A stretch of DNA of 64,000 nucleotides from Istiophorus platypterus (GCA_016859345.1 CM029115.1:11140001-11204000), one strand, 5' to 3'; positions 10,251 through 24,569 are shown, counted from the first letter of the stretch. Numbers and translations are program-made. The notes: a model not told the origin generated them from the sequence alone.

Positions 10251-10277
10251 CGGAAGTTTTCATTGAGTCCCTTCCGG
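10251..10277. promoter_or_regulatory. Inverted pair of ETS/GABP-type motifs
   Basis: CGGAAG at 10251-10256 (plus) and CTTCCGG at 10271-10277 (minus-strand CCGGAAG) lie 14 bases apart in the CpG-containing block. ETS/GABPA sites are typical of TATA-less bidirectional housekeeping promoters. This is a motif match only. Confidence 0.45.
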
Positions 10278-10623
10278 GTTGTTGTCACGGACGCTTTCTG
10301 TCCCCGAAACAAGCGAAAATAACCGGTTATCATACTGCAGCGATATCTGATCGATTACATCTGTTCGATTCCGATGGAGATATTGATCCTGAAACTGCAC
10401 AGCTGTTTGCAAAAAGTGTCCTGTGCAGTGTTCGGTTGACATTCAGTGACGGCGACAGATAAGCTTCCCATCACAGTAGTTGAATTTTAATACGTGGTGG
10501 CACATTCGCTGTCGAAATGTCTTGGTTTACAGCTCTGTTATAGATAATGTCTGCAATAAGTGACTGCAAACGACGCTGGTCATGTTTCCCTCTCCTGTAA
10601 TGGATTAACTTTTAATCAAGTGA

Positions 10624-10636
10624 CCAATATAAAAGG
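10624..10636 (+). promoter_or_regulatory. Overlapping CCAAT and TATAAAAGG motifs
   Basis: CCAAT at 10624-10628 runs straight into TATAAAAGG at 10628-10636. A TATA box here would start transcription near 10660, after the candidate leader-exon donor at 10649, so the two readings compete. It may be chance in AT-rich DNA. Confidence 0.25.
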
Positions 10637-10650
10637 AGCTTACAAAAGGT

Positions 10651-12732
10651 AAGATACACAAATGATAACGTGTGTGGTCGCTCAAAATGACCCTGAATCA
10701 GTGCAGACGTTTAAGTTACATTGGTTCCATGTGAACGTTTTATAAAAAGAAGCAGAAAACCAGTCGAAATCAGCAAATACAGTGTCAGTTCTATGCCATG
10801 CAGCCACCAGCTGCCCCTTCATTGTAAAGTGTTTGCATGTGGACAAGCAGGTGAACGTCACTTTGACTTTAATGTCCAAGGTCTCTCTCTCGCCCCTTCA
10901 CCGATGTGTTGCTTACAACTACAAACGCGTTTATGGATAACACCAGAATATACTGGGAAACATTATGATATTAGAATATTCTCAAACGAGCAACACTGTC
11001 AACCCTTACGAAAGGGTTAGTTTACAATTAATAATCACAAACAATTTTTCCTAATTGGTTAACCGTTTAAACCATAAGTGAATCAAAAATACCAAATGTT
11101 TGCTGGCTTTAGCTTTCCCAATTACATAATTTTCCACTTTTCACTGTTTTATCAATTCTGTACATTTTTCTAGCCCTTTGGTTGGAAAAAACAAAATTCT
11201 CACTTGGGGTCTTAAAAATTATGATGAACATTTTCAACTGTTTTCTTACATTTTATGATTAGAGCTTGATGGATCTGTTAATCAAAAATCTGATCCAGAA
11301 GATTTTGATGTATTTCATTTAGTCAGGTTAATAGCTGGACTCCCTCAGTGATGTGTTGCTTACACCTCCTTTGTCAACATTTATCTTTGGGTAATACCTG
11401 AAAATAACAGAGAAGACTATTACCAGGTATAAATAAAATGTTACCGAATTAGAATCAAATGACAATAATATTTTTGAATTAAACCCTTGTACTAAAATGA
11501 TTTGATGATCATTTATTAGCCATTTGGCAAACTTAATCCAAAACAATTTTGAATATCAATCAATCATTCTTAGAGTTATCATAAAAGTCACAGATGAAGA
11601 GAAAAAAAACAAACATTCAAAACATTCACACCCTTTGGTATTAGACTGTTAGTTGGAAAGAACTGGAAGTCAGACAGTTTGTCTCAAGGATCTTGTAAAT
11701 TGGGATTGGTTTCCTGATTATATTTGACATTTTACAAACTAAAAGACTGATCACTTATAATATTTATTCACTATTCAAATTATTTTAACTTATTGAAGAC
11801 TATGCATCTTAGCAGTTTAGGATGTGCTGATATATTTGCTTTGTACTTCACTTTTTTGTACCTTAACACATTTTTAATGCAGCTGTCAAGTGCAAGCATC
11901 CAACCTTTATGTTTATGCAGTTGTTGTATATGTCTGTTCTCCTACAGTAAATTTATGTTTAGGACAGGAGTATTTAAGCTTACTGTTGGGATGCAATAAG
12001 CTTTACAATATGATCTGCTCCACTGTGACAATATTGTCTTGTTTTTCAGTGGCTGTAATTGACTCATTGCTCAAGGTACTTTAATACTGTTGAATGATTA
12101 TGATTATTCCACAAAACAGCAACGACAAGTAATATCAGGATTAAATCATGTATTATTCATTCCTTCAGTGTAAGATAGTCACATAGGCATTTGTTAGTTG
12201 TTGCACAGCAATTTTCAAACAATCTTACACAACATATTTCAAGAGGATATTATGTCCACATATTTCCCTGTAGTAAAAAAAAAAAGTGACCAATACATTT
12301 GAATAACATTAGTGCCTCCTATAATTTAGCAGAAATATCACGGTATTGAATATAATAAAACCCATCACTAAGTAGACAGGATTCACTGTAAAAAAGAACA
12401 TCAGTCAAAAGCAAGTACAGTGTAAAAGGGCCAAAGGGCTGCAAAGTAACAGTAAAGCCATGTTCCCCCCGGGTATGCATGAGATAGATCTAAGCAGTAT
12501 TGTGAATTTAGAATATGCACCTATTTAATTTATCATGTTTCCTTTACAGCAGACTGTCAGGTACCCCCTTTAAAATAATGTTGACTTTAACTTGACATGC
12601 TCTAAGTGGCTTTAAAGCGGCGGCCTGGGGGATGTGCTGCTAAATATTTCAGGACAAACTCATTACTGTAAATGGGCCTGTGTGTTAGCCTAGCTGAGGT
12701 AGACAAGCAGCAGCAAGAGAGATAGGACAGTG

Positions 12733-12786
<54 letters not shown>

Positions 12787-14264
12787 CTGCATTTTCTTTC
12801 CGTGTTCTAATAGCTATGGAGTGGATGTCTACGCAGGCCCAGTTGTCCCTGTTGCAACACTGTGAAACACACAGGGGCTCCTCCAACATCTGTTTTGTAA
12901 AAACTAATGACAAGACAATGGAGACCGGATGATTTAAAGTATAGTACTAATGAGGCACTGTGTGCTGCCTGGAGGATCCTGACACAGACACACTAACATG
13001 TACACATGCTTAAGATAACAGATGATATGTTGGCAGACCAGGAGGTAGACGCCCAACAGACATACAGTGTACACACTCAGACTGTCTGTCTTTTATACAC
13101 ATAAAAAGAAGTATGGTGTTGTAGACACTATCCAAATTCACATGCACACACACAGGCTCAGCCCATATAATTACAATGTTGAGTTCCTAATCCATGGATT
13201 GAAAATCTTCTTCCCTTTCAGCAGTGGCTGTGTATAGACCCTTCTCAGACAGTGGCGCAGAGGGAGCGTGATGATGAGGGGAAACAGTAAGAGAGAAGAA
13301 GAGAGGGAAAAATAATAAAGGACAAGCTTAACTGGTGAGGCTGTCAGCAGAGGAAAATAATATTTGTCCAGCTGGACAGGCCTCCCTTTGTGCAGGCTAA
13401 ATGAATGTTGAGCTTCCTGTCTGCCCTGTCAGGGAGAGTGGCATAGACTGTATGCAGCAGCAAAGAAGCGGAGCGGAGTGCGGGGAGCTGTTTGGAGTTT
13501 GACAGGGATTATTAAAATCAGAGCAGATGATGAGGAAGGGGCGAGAGGCAGAGTGTGAGAAAGCCAAATTGACACAGACACTCTCCATTACCTTCCACTT
13601 GACTCATGTTGATGACAATGTTGATATGAGACCCAGCAACACGGCACCGGCGTGGGATTGGCTGTTAGCATGAGCGTTAAGCACCACAGGGTAGGGGGGA
13701 TGGCTCTCAGTTCTGAGAGACGTAGGGAGATGAGTTGTTTATTTAAAGCCTTGACTGAAGAGTATCTCACCGCATTGTTTATTTATTTGGTCTATTTTTT
13801 CCCGTGCTAACTCACTGTAGTGTCAGTAGGTGGAAATGGTTAGAGGCTGAGGCAATGAATTTTGATTAGGGGTCTCCTCCTACAGCAAATGATTTTCTGA
13901 GGAAAGAGGAGGGGAACTGGAAGAAGCTGCTTTTGTTGATGATAAGCTTCCTTTTATTTCAAGTCCTTCAGGTGCCATTGATTTGCGCCTCCTAATAAGA
14001 CTCCTGTTTCAGAACTTTTCGAATTATGTGTGTACAGCGTATATGTGTGTGAATGTTTGTTTGTTTGTGGTTAGTTTTGCGACTGACAACTAGGACAACA
14101 CAACACACCGGATCATGTAGCCAAAGCATGTCTGTATACATCATTGATTTAATCTTGACATCACTGTCAGACTCTTTTTCTTTATTTCATTTTTTGAACC
14201 GTAATGTGCCATGTATACTATATGCAATGCTATAAGGCCTCTCTATCTTTTTTTGTCTCTCCAG
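10651..14264 (+). other. Probable 5' intron of KIAA0825 (leader exon to first coding exon)
   Basis: No coding signal is seen. A (GT)n tract lies at 12734-12785. A block at about 13190-13990 has balanced base composition without simple repeats and could be conserved regulatory DNA. The stretch ends at the acceptor TCTCTCCAG (AG at 14263-14264). Confidence 0.5.
12734..12785. repeat. (GT)n microsatellite
   Basis: This is a near-pure GT tract of about 52 bases, intronic. Confidence 0.97.
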
Positions 14265-14416
14265 TTCCTTTCCCTGCAAAGCTTAATGGATTGGCCACAG
14301 GATTTTCCTGATGATCATGCCTTTGTGGAGCTGCTGGTTCCAGGGGTTTCCAGCAAGCTGGACTTTGAGCAGTTTCTAAAAGATACAGAGGAGAAACTCA
14401 ATCTCAATGCCAGCAG
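14265..14416 (+). CDS. kiaa0825: KIAA0825 coding exon 1 (ATG at 14286)
   Basis: The acceptor TCTCTCCAG is followed by 21 leader bases and ATG at 14286-14288. It encodes MDWPQDF, LDFEQFLKDTEEKLNLNAS. The human start (MDWDDEY, LEFEQIFSDIDEKIEQNAAS) supports this ATG. It ends AGC AG|GTCAGT, phase 2. Confidence 0.92.
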
Positions 14417-17400
14417 GTCAGTCAGAGCAGTAAAAGCATTAACTTAATATGCCATCCTTATCCTTCAGACCTTAAATTAAATAGTTCTGTCATTTTAGAG
14501 TTTTGATTTTCACATCCTCCAATGACTTTTACTTGCTTCTCATCAGTTTTAGAATTTAAGCTCTCTGATGTCAAAGTCAAATAGGAATTAAGTAATGTCC
14601 CAGTCGATATCGAAAACCCACATAAAATGACATGAATGTAACAGTGAAGTTTTTAAGGCAGCATGTTTTTGAAGGATTTCTTCTTTGCGTGGATGTACGG
14701 TCGAAAAATATGCACAATTCAGTATGAAAACACAAAACTGGCAAAATGAAATAAATCTTAAACAGTACCTTTGACAAAGCATGAATAAAACTTCACATTT
14801 ACTTTGGTGGGTTGTATTACTTCTCAGACAGAGAGAATGGTCAATTTAAACACATTTTGTTGATATGTCATCTGTCTTGAGCATAAGCAAAATCCTCTGA
14901 AAATGCCTGCTATTAAAAACACCAATAAAGGGATGTGTTCTCAACTGAGAGACATCCCTAATTTCAGCAAGGTCTAATTTCTTTAATTGGAGTTAAAGGA
15001 TTAAGATAAACCTGGTTAGCAGGTTGATTGCAATTTTTTCTGGCACTCTGCACAGATCTCTAAAAGGATATTTACTTGATATGCATTACAAAGACCTAAG
15101 ACTCTAAGTATTACTGTGGCAACAGTATGGAAGGCTTAAATGAAAGAATATTACTGTGTTTTTTTTTCTTGAATCTAAAATGCAGTAATTAAATCCAGAG
15201 TCTGATTACACTTGACTCTTAACTAAAGTAAATACATCAGTTTCCACAGCTGAACAGCCTTCTTGTAAAATTCAGATACAGTTTCATGATATGGAAAAAC
15301 ATGAGAGCTGACAATAACTTTGTTTTTACTATGCCCAGTGCACAGAAAAAAAGTCTTGATGCTGCAGTGTCATATGCAGCATCAAGAGTGCCTAACTAAT
15401 ACACTGAAAATGTACAAGCCTTCGTGCAGACATATGGTAGAACACAGGGAGAAATCTGACCAGATGTAGCTAGAGGAGTTAGGCTAACCACTTAACTGCA
15501 GTAAAGGTCACATGTCTGATTCAGCCTTGACTGAATTTCCTTCAATAACTTGGTTTTTGATGTAGGTACAAATGTGGTCTATTGGATTTAATCTGTTTAA
15601 TACTTTTGAGGACTTTCACTGAAATGACTATGTTTGTGGTTGCTTTCTATTTCTCTCTGTGTTCATGGTTGAGCTGATTTGGAATGGTTGCATTGAGATT
15701 CATGAAGAGGTCCATATCAAACTTTAAGAAATATATTACCATATTCCTAACATCTAGGGTCAAGTAAATGATAAGGTAACCTGAAGGAAGAATTTCCTGG
15801 TGGTTAAATCTATTAATTACTTGAACAATCCTGCCATCATGTGTAATAGAAGAAAGTGCTGTGTAACAACTTAAATTTGCCCCCCCCCCTGCAGTGTCAC
15901 TGAAGACCGAAATATAGGTGTATACCACAAATGGTAGACAGGGATAGTTGGAGAGCACAAATAGATTGATAAAGAGAGATACATGGGGTGGAGAAGGAAA
16001 AGAAAATCTATATTTCAGGTCCTTTATCATTTGTGGCGTTGTGAGGCTGAGGGCAGATGATGAAGGACAGGCTAAATGTAGCAAGTGAACAAAGCTTCAC
16101 TATGGCACCATTAGTGTCTGGGACTCATCTCTTCCTCACTCTCTCCTTGTCTCCCTCCCCTTCTCTCTCTTTCCTCCTTCTAAATGGGAACATAATAATT
16201 GAAGATTCCACATCTTGAAACGAAAACCCTTGGGTAGGTAATTCAAGGCTTATTACTGAAGGCCGGGCCATTTTTCTGCTTTCTAAGCATTAAAGGGTTA
16301 TTTTGTGTTCCTGCAGATGGGAGAGGGATAACCATTATGAGAACAAAGCGTGCAGATAATGGAGAATGGGGCTAAAAATAAGGCAATCCTCTTCTCGCCG
16401 TGGGGGACCACTGGTCAGTATCTCTGTCAGGCTCCAGCTAACTTCATCCAGGCTACTTCAGCACACATCCAGGCAAACAAAATCCTCCAAGGGTGGGCTG
16501 CAGACATATTCACACCCAAACACACATCCACAGCTCACTCACCTGCTGCCTAATTGACTTATCAGTGTCTGGGACTAATTATGGAAGTGGAGGAGAGGAA
16601 AGGGAAACGATGGGGGAGACAGAGCTGCCGACACCCATGAAGGACTTCAGCCAGTTTATTGGTCAAAGTGACTGGCCTGCTCCCAGTTCTCAGATGTCAG
16701 AGATTTTCCTAAGAGCTATTCCCTAATTGAAGGAGATTAAGATAGGCTGACACTGGGCTGGCTCCCCCAAATTGAAATGCTGTAATCCATTAGTTTGCAT
16801 CAGATGGGACAGTGGCATGGTGCACAATTGGGTGGGGAGTGTTGGGCCACCAGGAAAAGAGCTCTAATGAAGTTTCAGCCCAGACCCAGTGACTGCAGAC
16901 AGACCTTTGGTGTCACACCAGCGAGGCAAAAGGCTTTCACAGTTGCCTACAAATTTTGATCATGGTACAATATAAATACTTTTAAATTTGATGATTTGTG
17001 TGTGTAAGTGCTTCTTGTAGTCAGGATTTTGCATATGGTGGTGTTGAAAGTCTGCTACAGTGAAATATCGTTTCCTTCCAAGGTTTCCTTCCAATGAACT
17101 AAAATACTGATCCTCAGTCCTTGCAGTATTCGGTTGATTTTGAGTTTAGTTGTGCAGGACACGTGTATTAAGTTGGTATATCAACTGTATAGGTTCTCTG
17201 GTATCATTGGCGGGTGGCTGGGGGGCTGATGGCTGAGGGCATTTAGTAGGTAACGGGTTGGGCAAGGACAGGATCTGTTTACAGTCTGATCATTCAAGCC
17301 CATTCGCTCCCTTTCCCCTCACAGAATGGGGCCCTTTGATAAAGGAGATATTTAGTTCTCAGGCGGCTGGTTTGGCACTGACTGGAGCTGGAGCATATTT

Positions 17401-20181
17401 GAAAGGGATCTTCCTGCCCCCGTTTCCTCCAACCCCCCACCTCCTGTAGGCAAGCGGAGGGGAACAGAGCGCTACAGACAGACAGCCCCACAGCAGCCCA
17501 CCCACACTAAATTAATTCTGACAAGGAACTTAAGATAACGTCAAAGTACTGACTAATCGCGGGATTGGGTTTCTGTAAGTCAGGGAGCTGTGAAATGTGC
17601 CATCATATCTAATAAAAGACCTCCGGTTGCTCCCTTTCTCTCTCAGCAGTAGTGAGGGTTGGGGGGAGCATGGTTGCGGTGTCAACTGTCTAGCTAGACC
17701 AGTCTGAAAAACAATTAGATTTCACTTTAGCAATGAAAGTGCAAGTGTGTGAATGTGTGTGTACCAGTTAGGGTAAGATGATTGACATGTTTGTCAAGAG
17801 ACCTAAAGAATCCTTTCCTCCCTGTTTCCTCTCCCTATTTTCTCATTCTCCGGGTCTTTTGTTGAGTTCTGCTCCACCATTGCCATTACGGCTTGGCCCA
17901 TTGTCGTCTTTACTTGGAAAGTTGAATGGTTTTATTTTCTGTGACTCCTCTGTTTTCTACCCATTTTTACCTTCCTCTTCTCTCATTCTCCTTCTGTCTG
18001 TTTCCTCGGTGTCTGAGCCGTTGGCAGTGGAAGTCATCAGGTTCAGAACTAATCCTTTCAAGTTGATTAGGCTGCAGGTAGCTTTCACACCGGCAGGCAA
18101 AAGGTCGCAACATTGTAGAGAGCTGGATGGACTTCTTGACACAGGCCATCCACATTGACTTTATAACTTACAGCACAAGGCCCTAAGGAGGGGTAATTGA
18201 AAGGCGAGAGAAAAGAAAAGGAAAAAAGGAAAGTAAGAGTTTTGAGGAGAATGAATGAAAGGAGTGGGGGTGGGGGTAGGAGGGACTGTGGAGGCAAGGC
18301 TTGAAAATGTATCCAAAGCAAGTGTTGTTGATGTAGCCATTAGAGTACATTGTTTTGTTGAGTGAGGGCAAGAGTGAGATGATTGGCAGTGGAAGGAGTA
18401 TGAAGCCTAAAAGCCATTTGCCTTCCTGTCCTAGTCTGTGGCCTCACAAGAGTTTCTAATCAAAAATCTGTTTCTTTTGTGTCCACGTATGGCAGAATTG
18501 AGTTCCAGAGATTTTACTGAGTCTCAGGCTAACAGAGTGGATGTCCTATGAAGCCACAGTTTAACCTGACCTCAACTCCATGGTTTAATTGACCTACATT
18601 TTCTGTTTTTAATGAAGTTAAGAGAGTTAGCGAAAACGGAGCTACAGATGGAAGCCCATTTGAAACCTGCTGTCTATGTGAAGTCCTGGCCGTGAGCCCA
18701 GAACGAACATCCATGTTTATGACGTACTATAAACAAACATACAGTGCTCTGTGCTGCCATTTATTCTGCAGCGAAACTTTCATTGCAAGACATGGCATAT
18801 GACAGAAATCTATGCCAAAAATTAAATTTAGAACATTTCTGAGCACCATCCTCAGTAATCTTAAAGAAAAGGGAAGGGAAAGTGTTGTTATTTTAAGTCT
18901 GCTGTAATTACATTTTCTGCAAAAATCATTGCTATATTCTCCGTAGGGAAAGCAAAGTCAATGGTCACATAAACAAACCAGCATCTGAACAGTCCTTTGT
19001 GTTGTTGTAAATTGGTGTATTAGTATTATACACATTGCCATCAGCAATCCTGAAACATGCCGGTTTCCTTGGCCCTTGCTGAAGCTGTGTTTTATAGCTA
19101 GTGAGCTGTGGGCAAGCATAGTTAAGAGTTGCTGTGCTCACACAATCTGTCACAAATTTAACAAAATATCTTTCCCACACGATGTTCATACAAGAAAAAG
19201 CATGATTGCACATGGTAATATGGACACACACACAAGGGAAGATGATAAAAAAAAAAATGATAAAAGCATACTTTAATGAAGGGGGTGATACTTCTGCACT
19301 TGTGGTCCAAGCATTGAATCTCATCAAATCACTCCAAACACACAATAACACAACCGCTTTACAATCAGGGTTTCTGTCAGTCAGCAAGTTGGTGTCAAGA
19401 GAATAAAGTGAGATGCATCGTTTGGCCTGCCTAAAGAAGAAGAAGAGAGAGAGGGAGGAAGACAGTTAAAGAGAGAGAAAGATAGCATTAGGCAGTGTTC
19501 AATCTAGAGGATAGCGGTTTGTAACAGTCTATAACATTTTATCCCCTTGCGTTTTTCCCCACTGAAACGAAAGTGAGTCAGAGTGAACGGTTATTTAATG
19601 TGTTGCCATTGTAAGACATCTGGATGCGTTCATGGCCCAGGAGCAGGCAGGAGGCAGTTTATAGACCTGCAGTAGGGGATGAGCTGTCTGATGGGGGAAA
19701 AGGCACTTTGGTTTCTTTATCATGTACACCAACACACATACACACATTCCGACACACACATTTGGGAGACAGAGATGTAACTGCAAATAATAAAAATCTC
19801 CATTATCTGTTGGTTATTTGTTTAAATATTTGATTAATCATGTAGTGTATGAAAGGTTTACCAAAGTGATGTATTGAATTAATTTTGTTTGAAATTCCAC
19901 CAAAAAGGTATTAAAAAGGTAATATGATGAATACTTCCTCAAGCTTCAAGCTGTCATTCTTTGATTGTAGTTGACCTTCGTTGATCAATAAATCGAACTG
20001 GTTTATCACCTCTCCCCTCCTACTATATGCACTATCACATACATGCAGTTTCTGCGCTCACCTATAAACGCAAAGTCACACATGAACACAACAGCAGCAT
20101 TCCCAACACCCTAACATGTTTAATTATGCAGGCGTGTAGGCCAACACAAACACACAGACTCATGGACACACACACACATAA

Positions 20182-20213
<32 letters not shown>

Positions 20214-23200
20214 ACACAGTCTTACATGGATAAATAAGCATTGATTTGCATGGAAATGACTAAACATGTCAAGCCCAAAAATGTCATTTCTAATCTGTCA
20301 TATTAGAGGAGAAACGGAATAGCTGATGCAGTATGTTAAAATCAAAAGAGCTGTGTTGGTGTTCGTGTGTGTGTGTGTGTGTGTGTGTCGGTGTGTGTGA
20401 TTGTGTGAGTGTGTTTGTTTGTTTGTGTGTGTGTGTGTGTTTGTGTGTGTGTGAAAGTGAAAAAGTAGAGAGAGAGATAAAGAGTGGCGTGTCAGGCGTG
20501 TGTCTCAGATGCCTGCCGATGCCTGTAACGCCACTTCGCACCAGGTGCTTAGCACACACTCACACACTGATATGTCGATGTCTGTGTTCATTACTGTTGA
20601 TGCTTCAGTATCTGTCTTCTCACTGTGCAGACACTGAATGAGAGTGAGGGAAAGCCAAAGTGATGTGCTGTGTGGCGCGATGTGTATCTTGAACATTGTG
20701 TATGTGTGTTTGTGCGACTGCAACGTGACTTGTTTTCTGTATTGTCCCTGTGTGCAGCAGTGTCTTCATCTGGCTATGTTTGAATGATTGGGGTGCACTT
20801 GTTCTCTCGATAGTGTCCTCACTGGCCCACCAGATGTTGACAGCTAAACACTTTGTTCAGTCCCAACTTGGTATGGGAGGAGTTTACATCAGCAGGAACA
20901 TGTTGGCTGTTTGCTGGTAAACATGGCACATAGGAGAATATCAGATGGACGAGCTCTATCTTCATTCTGCATTTTACCACTGTCTGTTGTTGTCAATATG
21001 GAACAGAGCAACAAAAATTGAAAATGGCTGTGAGGAGTCGGTATTTTCCTTTCAGTTTTCTAAGTTAACATTTATTTTGCATAGTTATTTACTCTTTCAC
21101 CCTGAGCTTGGTAAGCATATTGTTTCACAGTCCTTGGCTGCCAGATTCAAACATCATATCTCTTTTTTGCTCAGCATTGAACAGCAGCTGAAGGAGATCC
21201 AGACAAAGATGGGAGACTCCCAGACAGGGGAACGTCCGCCAAGCCCTTCAGAGTGCCTGCGGTGGTTCAGCCTCAGAATGCACAACAGTATTAGGCCTGT
21301 TACCACAGGGCATCAGGAGCTCATGGACTTTTTCAAAGCTGTGGTAATACATCAGAATGTAGATGACACTGATCAAAATAAATGATAGTAACAAAAATGA
21401 TTCGTAAAGATAATTGTTCTAAGTATTTCACAGATAATTAACTGTAGGAAATATGTTTTTTATTCCTAAAATGAGGTATCTAGAAGATAATGATTTCATT
21501 GATCTCCACTGACATTCTGGTGTTAACATTGACTATCTGTTGATCTGCAGCTCTGGTTAATAACAAACCCTTAAAATGTCAGTAAACAGCTCAGTACTTT
21601 GTAAATCTATTCATCTTAAAATGTTCTCATAACTGCTGTATGCGTATCTTTCATATTCTGACTTGTTCGGTCAGTTGTGCATTGTCTCATAACTTCTTCC
21701 TCCAGTGAAAGAACAACCTCATTCTTCTGTCCTATTCAGCAACAGTTCCTAAGATCTGAAGAAGAGGGGAAAGAGGAGGTGACACTTCAGCTACTACTGA
21801 ACCTGTCTTCCCAGTGTGGTGTCTGCTTTCCTTGTACCGCTTCTTCCTCCTCCTTGTCTTCCTCTCTTCATCCTCAAATAACTGCCTCCTCCATCCAATC
21901 TGTACACACAGTCGTGGATGACAATTCATTAGCGGTAATACACAAGTTTTGATTCACTTCAATGTTTCCTGGTATTTAGTTGGTTATCGGGTTATTTGAT
22001 TCAATATGTAATTCAGCAGTTAAATGCAATGAAATGCAGATAAACTTAGGTACCAAAAAAGATAAATAGTCAGATACCTCCTGAGTGGGGTGTTGTTGAT
22101 CATTAGAGTATTTTTACTCTTATCCTTTGGTATATTATTTCCTGTAGATCCAGGAGGCATGGGATGAAGTGCGTCTTCAGCTGCGCCGCCACCTGCTGGA
22201 CCGGCTGTCTTCCAGTAGCCCAGAGCATCCTGGACCCAGACGAATTTCCCCTCTGTCCATCCCTGAACGGATCCACTGTCTGCAACAGCTGTTCTTTCTT
22301 TATCCTAAGTCTGAGGTGCTCACACTTTACCAGGTGCGGTAAAGTGGGGAAATGCAATCATGAAAAACATTTAGTGAAGTATTCCATAATCCTCTGTATG
22401 AATTAAACTTCTATTTGTGTTTAAACATTTTTGTTAGTGATTGTTTTTCCACCATAGTTTTTTCATTAATTATGTTGCTGCTTTCTTGACCAAACCAACA
22501 CTGTCAATTTTCAGTATCAGTATGATGCAGTAGGATGGCGATGACCAGTTTTACAATGATATAACATTTTGATTTGATTTATCCAGGGCCTAAGAGGCCA
22601 ATCTGTGCAGGTGTTTCTCCACTTGACCCTGAGCTCCAGCCCGAGCAGTGAGACTGGCTTTGAGAGACTGGCTCTGGGTTTCCGCTTTGTGATCCCAGCT
22701 CTGACCCAAGCTCTCACAGAGGAGGTCCAAGTCCTTTCAAGTCTAGCAGAATCGCACACCATCCTCGCTTTTCTTAATACAGCCTATCTTGACACTGTGG
22801 CCCGAGAACTGGCCTCCCTGGTGGAGAGAGAATGCGAGTTGGCCCTGAGGGACAACACCACACTCAGCATTAAAATCAAAAAATATTCAGCCAGGTCCCG
22901 TGCAACTGTAGGTAAGTGGCTCTTTTTACATATTTTTAAAATCTTGTAGTTATTTACTCTTTCTGCTCATTCTGTTTTATTTTCTCTCTCCTTATTTTTA
23001 GTGGTTCTAAACTTTATTTAGATGTGCCCTAGTGCTGTTTTTTTTCCTTCAATTTCTACCTTTTTTCCTGTCCTCAAGCTTTTTATTGTTACCCAATAAA
23101 GACTCGTGATTTTCACAGTCTCTCTTCTCCATTTTTACTTTTCTGTTGCTTTCCAACCGTAGTGTGCAGTGATCTGAGCCAGAGCCAAGGCCTCTGTAAG

Positions 23201-24439
23201 TGATTGTCAGTAACTGCTGTTCCCATTGTAATTGCTTTCTCTTTACAGCCTTTTTTTCCTGTCTGCCTTACTTTCCTCCTTACCAACAAAAAGAGAAGAG
23301 CAGGATTTCTAGGGCCAAGGCTTCTTTTGAAACTACTTCTAAACACTATTTACCACATTCTTTATCTATGACTGTGATGACCCCGATCCCAAGAATGGTC
23401 CGAGCCATATCCAAGATCTGTCAACAGTGTGTTTAAGCCAGAGTTAATTCACTTCTTTATCTTGAACCTAAGGCAGTATGTACTCTGCCATCTTGGTCAA
23501 TAATTTTAGTATTGAAATCCATAGCTCTGCTGTCCTCATAATAGGAATTCCATTAAAAAAATCAAAATAAAGTTTATGAAAACTAATCATAACTGGGACA
23601 GAGCAGCAGTGTCACCTTCACAAAACCCCATGACCCTGCGGTAGAGAAGGGAATTAATTTTCAACACGCTCGTACTTTTGAGCAGTGATATAGCTGTGTA
23701 GGAAGAACAGTATAGGGTAGAGGAAGAGTTGGCGCAGGAGTAAGAGCAAGGTTCAATATACTCTAAACCTTATTACACAGTGGGATGGATATTTGAGAGA
23801 ACAAAACAATATAAAGGAGTACTTTCAATATTTTCTACTAATGCAGAATCTGTCACTGTAATGGCACATGCAGTGATGTTATAGATTGAGACTAGAGACG
23901 AGCATAGATCTCATACGCTGTGTCACTTTTGATATTTAATTCCTTCCATATTCTCTTTGTTTGTTTCATATTGACCTATTTACAGCTTGCTGAGGGTAAA
24001 GATTCAGAGTAAAAAAAAAAAAAAAAAGTAAAGTGTGTGAGCCATTGTTTACTTTTTCAAAAGTGGTGCACATGTCAGCTTCCCTGCGGAACAGGGAGAA
24101 GACTGCTTTTACATCTGCCATTCTTCGATAAACACACCACCAGTCTAGTTTCTTTTTCTCCCATCCCTCCCTCGCTCCATCTCTCCCCTTCCATCTCCCT
24201 CTCTGGTTTTTACTTTCCCTCTCCTTAAACGTAAGATGAGAGGAGGCAGCCAGGATAATTGGCCATGCGTCAGTTGGGCTGTTTGATCACGTAACGCGGC
24301 GGAGGCTACACACCTACATGCCGCTCAACAAACCGTCAAATGTAGCACCGGAGGCAGAACACGGCTCCAAAGGGAGCAGGGGACCCGTGCTGTGTAATGA
24401 TGGTAAAATGGAGTGGTTTTGCCTGTGCTGGGTTTCATG

Positions 24440-24522
<83 letters not shown>

Positions 24523-24527
24523 GTGCG

Positions 24528-24569
<42 letters not shown>

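Larger units (their letters stand above)
9400..10650. promoter_or_regulatory. Probable bidirectional promoter and 5' UTR region of slf1 and KIAA0825
   Basis: This divergent intergenic stretch is locally CpG-rich (dense CG at about 9765-9860 and scattered to 10460), unlike the CpG-poor surroundings. An acceptor immediately before the slf1 ATG demands an upstream non-coding exon. Possible minus-strand donors are AGAG|GTACCC (exon end 9762) and TGAG|GTAATG (around 9515). On the plus strand, AAAAG|GTAAGA (GT at 10649) is a strong candidate donor for the KIAA0825 leader exon. No coding sequence is recognised. Transcription starts cannot be fixed from sequence alone. Confidence 0.6.

Noticed and set aside
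15647..16084. 145-residue minus-strand frame in KIAA0825 intron 1
   Set aside because: No recognisable domain or splice structure; composition is like the surrounding intron.
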